A stretch of 64,000 nucleotides of DNA from Nitrospirota bacterium (lineage in GTDB: Bacteria; Nitrospirota; UBA9217), in NCBI GenBank assembly GCA_020052615.1, contig JAGVOT010000070.1:22988-86987 (forward strand), in the 5' to 3' direction. The notes below the pieces were generated by a model. It was given only the letters and a program-made list of their open reading frames with translations. It ran no database searches and was not told the DNA's origin. Positions 61,689-64,000 of this stretch are shown here, piece after piece (within the stretch, counting starts at the first letter, position 1; every line of letters begins with the position of its first letter). A program made the translations under genes and the position numbers.

Positions 61689-63779
61689 ATGAAGAACGAA
61701 CGAATCCATCTTGCTGTTGCGGCGTGCATTGCCGCTGCCACGCTGGCGGTGTATCTGCCGGCGCTCCGGTTTGCCTTTGTCTGGGACGATTTCGACTATG
61801 TCGTCAGAAATGTCAACATCCGCTCGTTCGATGCCGCGTTCCTGAAGTGGGCCTTCGGGGAGTTCCACCTGAACAACTGGCATCCCGTCACCTGGCTCTC
61901 CCATGCCGTAGATCATGCGCTCTGGGGGCTGAATCCCCGGGGGCATCACCTGACCAGCATCGTGCTCCACAGCCTGAACACCTTTCTCGTCGTGCTCCTG
62001 TGCCATCGCCTGCTTGACGCAGGAGAGGGTGATCAGGCCGCGCACGCGGGGCGGCGAAACGGCCTGATCGCCGCCGGGGCAGCGGGGATCCTGTTCGGTC
62101 TGCACCCTGTGCATGTTGAGTCGGCTGTCTGGATCACGGACCGGAAGGACCTGCTGTGCGGCCTTTTCTTCCTGCTGAGCCTCCTCGCTTACGCAGGCCA
62201 CGCAGGTACGGCCGCGCGGGCCGCAGCCGCAGGGGACAGCCAGGAACGACGGTGGGGTGGTTCCTATCTGCTGTCGCTCCTGTTCTTCATCCTCGCACTG
62301 ATGAGCAAGCCGATGGCAGTGACCCTCCCGGTCGTTCTCTTCCTGCTCGACTGGTATCCGTTCCGCCGCCTGCAACGCGGGAGCCCGATCAGACCGCTTC
62401 TCATTGAAAAGCTGCCTTTTCTGGCGCTCAGCGTCGTGCTGTCCGTGATCGCGATCATGGCGCAGCGCGCCGGGAACGCGATGCAGCTCATGGAGCAAGT
62501 GCCTCTCGGCAGCCGCCTGCTCGTTTCAGTGCGGTCAATGGGCGCGCTGGTGCAGAACATCGTACTGCCCACCGGTCTTCACCCCTTTTATCCTTATCCT
62601 GAACCGCAGGAGATCACGCTCCGTTCACCTGAGTACGCTCTTCCTTTCCTGCTCCTGATCGCGGCCACCGTCGTCCTGGTCCTGGCGGCGAAACGACAAC
62701 GAATATGGCTGTGGGCGTGGATCTATTTCGGAGCGACGCTGCTTCCCGTGATCGGCATCATCCAGGTCGGCGAGCAGTCGATGGCCGACCGCTATCTCTA
62801 CATCCCTGTCCTCGGACCGTTCCTTGTCCTCGGGCTGGCGGCGAGTAGGTGCTGGAGCCGCGCCTCCTTGCCGCGGTACGGGCGCACCGCCGCGCGAAGT
62901 GCCGCCGCTGCCGCCGCGGTTTCCCTGGTGGTCGCCCTCTCCTACGGATCGCTTCAGCAGATGTCCATCTGGGAGAACAGCGTCGATCTCTGGGACCACA
63001 TCATCGAAATGGAGCCCAGGCGACTTCCTCTTGCGTACAACAACCGGGGGCTGGCATACCGAAAGCTCGGTGAACTCGACCGCGCAATAGAGGATTACTC
63101 GACAGCCATCAGGCTCAACCCCGCGTTCTACCTCGCCTATAGCAACCGGGGGCTTGCCTTTGAGGCTTCTCGGCAATTCGACCGTGCGCTGGGGGATTTC
63201 ACCGCGGCGGCCGCCCTTCAACCCTCGCTGTCGGAACCGTACAGGAACCGGGGCAGGGTCCTGCGAAAGATGGGGAGGCCCGCCGAGGCGCTGAAGGACT
63301 GCAACACGGCGATCCTTTTGAACCCCTTTTCTGCCAGGACCTACAACGATCGCGGTCTTGCGCTGATGGCGATCGGCTGGTATGAAGAGGCCATCAAAGA
63401 CTTTTCCCTGGCCGTCACTTTGGACGCGAAGTTCGCGAATGCCTTCCGGAACCGGGGCCGCGCTTTCACCGAAACGGGCAGCCTTGACCGCGCCCTCGAT
63501 GATCTTACGAGAGCGATAGCCATCCATCCGGGCCGCGCCGAGCTTTATATCTCCCGGGCGATGGTCCTGGAGAAGAGCGGAATGACCGGGAATGCCCTGG
63601 CCGATTACGACAGGGCGCTGTCCCTCAAACCGGACTACGCCGAGGCCTATGCTGACCGGGGCGAACTGCTCCTGAGCGCGGGAAACCAGGACCGCGCGTT
63701 TCGTGACCTTCAGCGGGCCTGCACGATGGGGATCGAAGACGCGTGCGACCTCCTGAAAAAGGATGACGATGAAGAGTGA
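61689..63779 (+). CDS. TMTC-like GT-C membrane protein with TPRs, array member 9
   Basis: 696 aa from the ATG at 61689. GT-C motifs: LRFAFVWDDFDYVVRNVNIRS, HPVTWLSHAVDHALWGLNPRGHHL, ILFGLHPVHVESAVWITDRKDLLCGL, LMSKPMAVTLPVVLFLLDWYPF, and MADRYLYIPVLGPFLV. In this member the acidic motif is VWDDFD, shortened by one residue relative to IWDDD. Seven TPRs, then DLQRACTMGIEDACDLL, in which GC of the cap becomes AC but both Cys remain. It begins a third subgroup after the 218-nt gap and is followed 50 nt later by member 10. Confidence 0.82.
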   Translation: MKNERIHLAVAACIAAATLAVYLPALRFAFVWDDFDYVVRNVNIRSFDAAFLKWAFGEFHLNNWHPVTWLSHAVDHALWGLNPRGHHLTSIVLHSLNTFLVVLLCHRLLDAGEGDQAAHAGRRNGLIAAGAAGILFGLHPVHVESAVWITDRKDLLCGLFFLLSLLAYAGHAGTAARAAAAGDSQERRWGGSYLLSLLFFILALMSKPMAVTLPVVLFLLDWYPFRRLQRGSPIRPLLIEKLPFLALSVVLSVIAIMAQRAGNAMQLMEQVPLGSRLLVSVRSMGALVQNIVLPTGLHPFYPYPEPQEITLRSPEYALPFLLLIAATVVLVLAAKRQRIWLWAWIYFGATLLPVIGIIQVGEQSMADRYLYIPVLGPFLVLGLAASRCWSRASLPRYGRTAARSAAAAAAVSLVVALSYGSLQQMSIWENSVDLWDHIIEMEPRRLPLAYNNRGLAYRKLGELDRAIEDYSTAIRLNPAFYLAYSNRGLAFEASRQFDRALGDFTAAAALQPSLSEPYRNRGRVLRKMGRPAEALKDCNTAILLNPFSARTYNDRGLALMAIGWYEEAIKDFSLAVTLDAKFANAFRNRGRAFTETGSLDRALDDLTRAIAIHPGRAELYISRAMVLEKSGMTGNALADYDRALSLKPDYAEAYADRGELLLSAGNQDRAFRDLQRACTMGIEDACDLLKKDDDEE

Positions 63780-63829
63780 GCCGGGGAGGGGCAAAGCGGC
63801 AGCATGAAAGAACGAACGAAGGATACCCT

Positions 63830-64000
63830 ATGTCCGGCCTGTTGAATAGACCGCGCGGGCCGTTTTTGCTTGCGGGCATCATTGCGCTCATCGCCGTGAT
63901 GGTCTATCTTCCGTCCCTTCGCGGCGAATTCGTGAGCTGGGACGACGATATCTACGTCTACAACAATCCGAACATCCGTTCGTTGAACTGGTCGTTCATC
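63830..64000 (+). CDS. TMTC-like GT-C membrane protein, array member 10 (5' part only)
   Basis: 57 codons before the window edge, absent from the ORF track. The ATG at 63830 opens a protein with TM1 (FLLAGIIALIAVMVYLPSL) followed by RGEFVSWDDDIYVYNNPNIRS, the same first-loop motif as the other members. The array therefore continues beyond this window. Confidence 0.82.
   Translation, partial: MSGLLNRPRGPFLLAGIIALIAVMVYLPSLRGEFVSWDDDIYVYNNPNIRSLNWSFI

Noticed and set aside
44343-63779. CRISPR-like or DNA direct-repeat array suggested by periodic sequence
   Set aside because: The periodicity of about 102 nt is the 34-residue TPR unit inside reading frames, with diverged DNA. There are no identical repeats and unique spacers.

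Overview
The window is high-G+C bacterial chromosome, densely coded and almost entirely on the + strand, with many 4-base ATGA stop/start overlaps. Multiheme c-type cytochromes with CxxCH and CxxxxCH motifs, an NtrY-like kinase, TPR-bearing GT-C membrane proteins and NHL-repeat proteins suggest an anaerobic or metal/mineral-respiring Gram-negative lineage such as Nitrospirota or Desulfobacterota (Geobacter-like). This placement is inference: the window has no rRNA or other phylogenetic marker.

Layout. (1) 1-5.2 kb: a leftward pair (partial LysM protein and a lysine-rich lipoprotein), then rightward an NtrY-type histidine kinase, a membrane-anchored rhodanese, an Ogg2-type DNA glycosylase and a small membrane protein. 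(2) 5.2-12.7 kb: an accessory-looking, partly AT-rich segment with a stand-alone subtilase propeptide protein and a 2084-aa secreted subtilase. It is bracketed by a full and a truncated copy of the small membrane protein gene (94% identical over 216 nt). (3) 12.8-24.8 kb: a probable single transcription unit with promoter, about 290-nt leader containing hairpins, a tetraheme cytochrome, an NHL/FG-GAP secreted protein, two giant multiheme cytochromes (31 and 12 CxxCH motifs), a 20-codon peptide gene absent from the ORF track, and a strong intrinsic terminator. (4) 24.8-30 kb: an exported carboxypeptidase-regulatory-like protein, an exported metallo-beta-lactamase-fold hydrolase, and two sulfatase-superfamily proteins, the second lacking metal ligands. 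(5) 30-44.3 kb: a glycan/lipid-linked sugar cluster with two polyprenol-phosphate-type GT2s, CDP-paratose-epimerase-like SDRs, a UbiA-type phosphoribosyl-polyprenol synthase with a GMC oxidoreductase and an epimerase, two GT-C membrane proteins, a GT9 transferase and two radical SAM/SPASM proteins. (6) 44.3-64 kb: a tandem array of ten TMTC-like genes (GT-C membrane domain plus C-terminal TPRs), interrupted once by a leftward NHL-repeat lipoprotein and continuing past the right edge.

How it could fit together (inference). The GT2 and UbiA enzymes would charge polyprenyl phosphate with sugars. These would feed the GT-C enzymes, including the TMTC-like array, which act on the outer face of the inner membrane. 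Candidate acceptors are exported proteins or glycans, possibly the large surface cytochromes encoded next door. The TMTC-like array with its donor-synthesis cluster, and the 20-aa peptide at the end of the cytochrome operon, are the two best candidates for undescribed biology.
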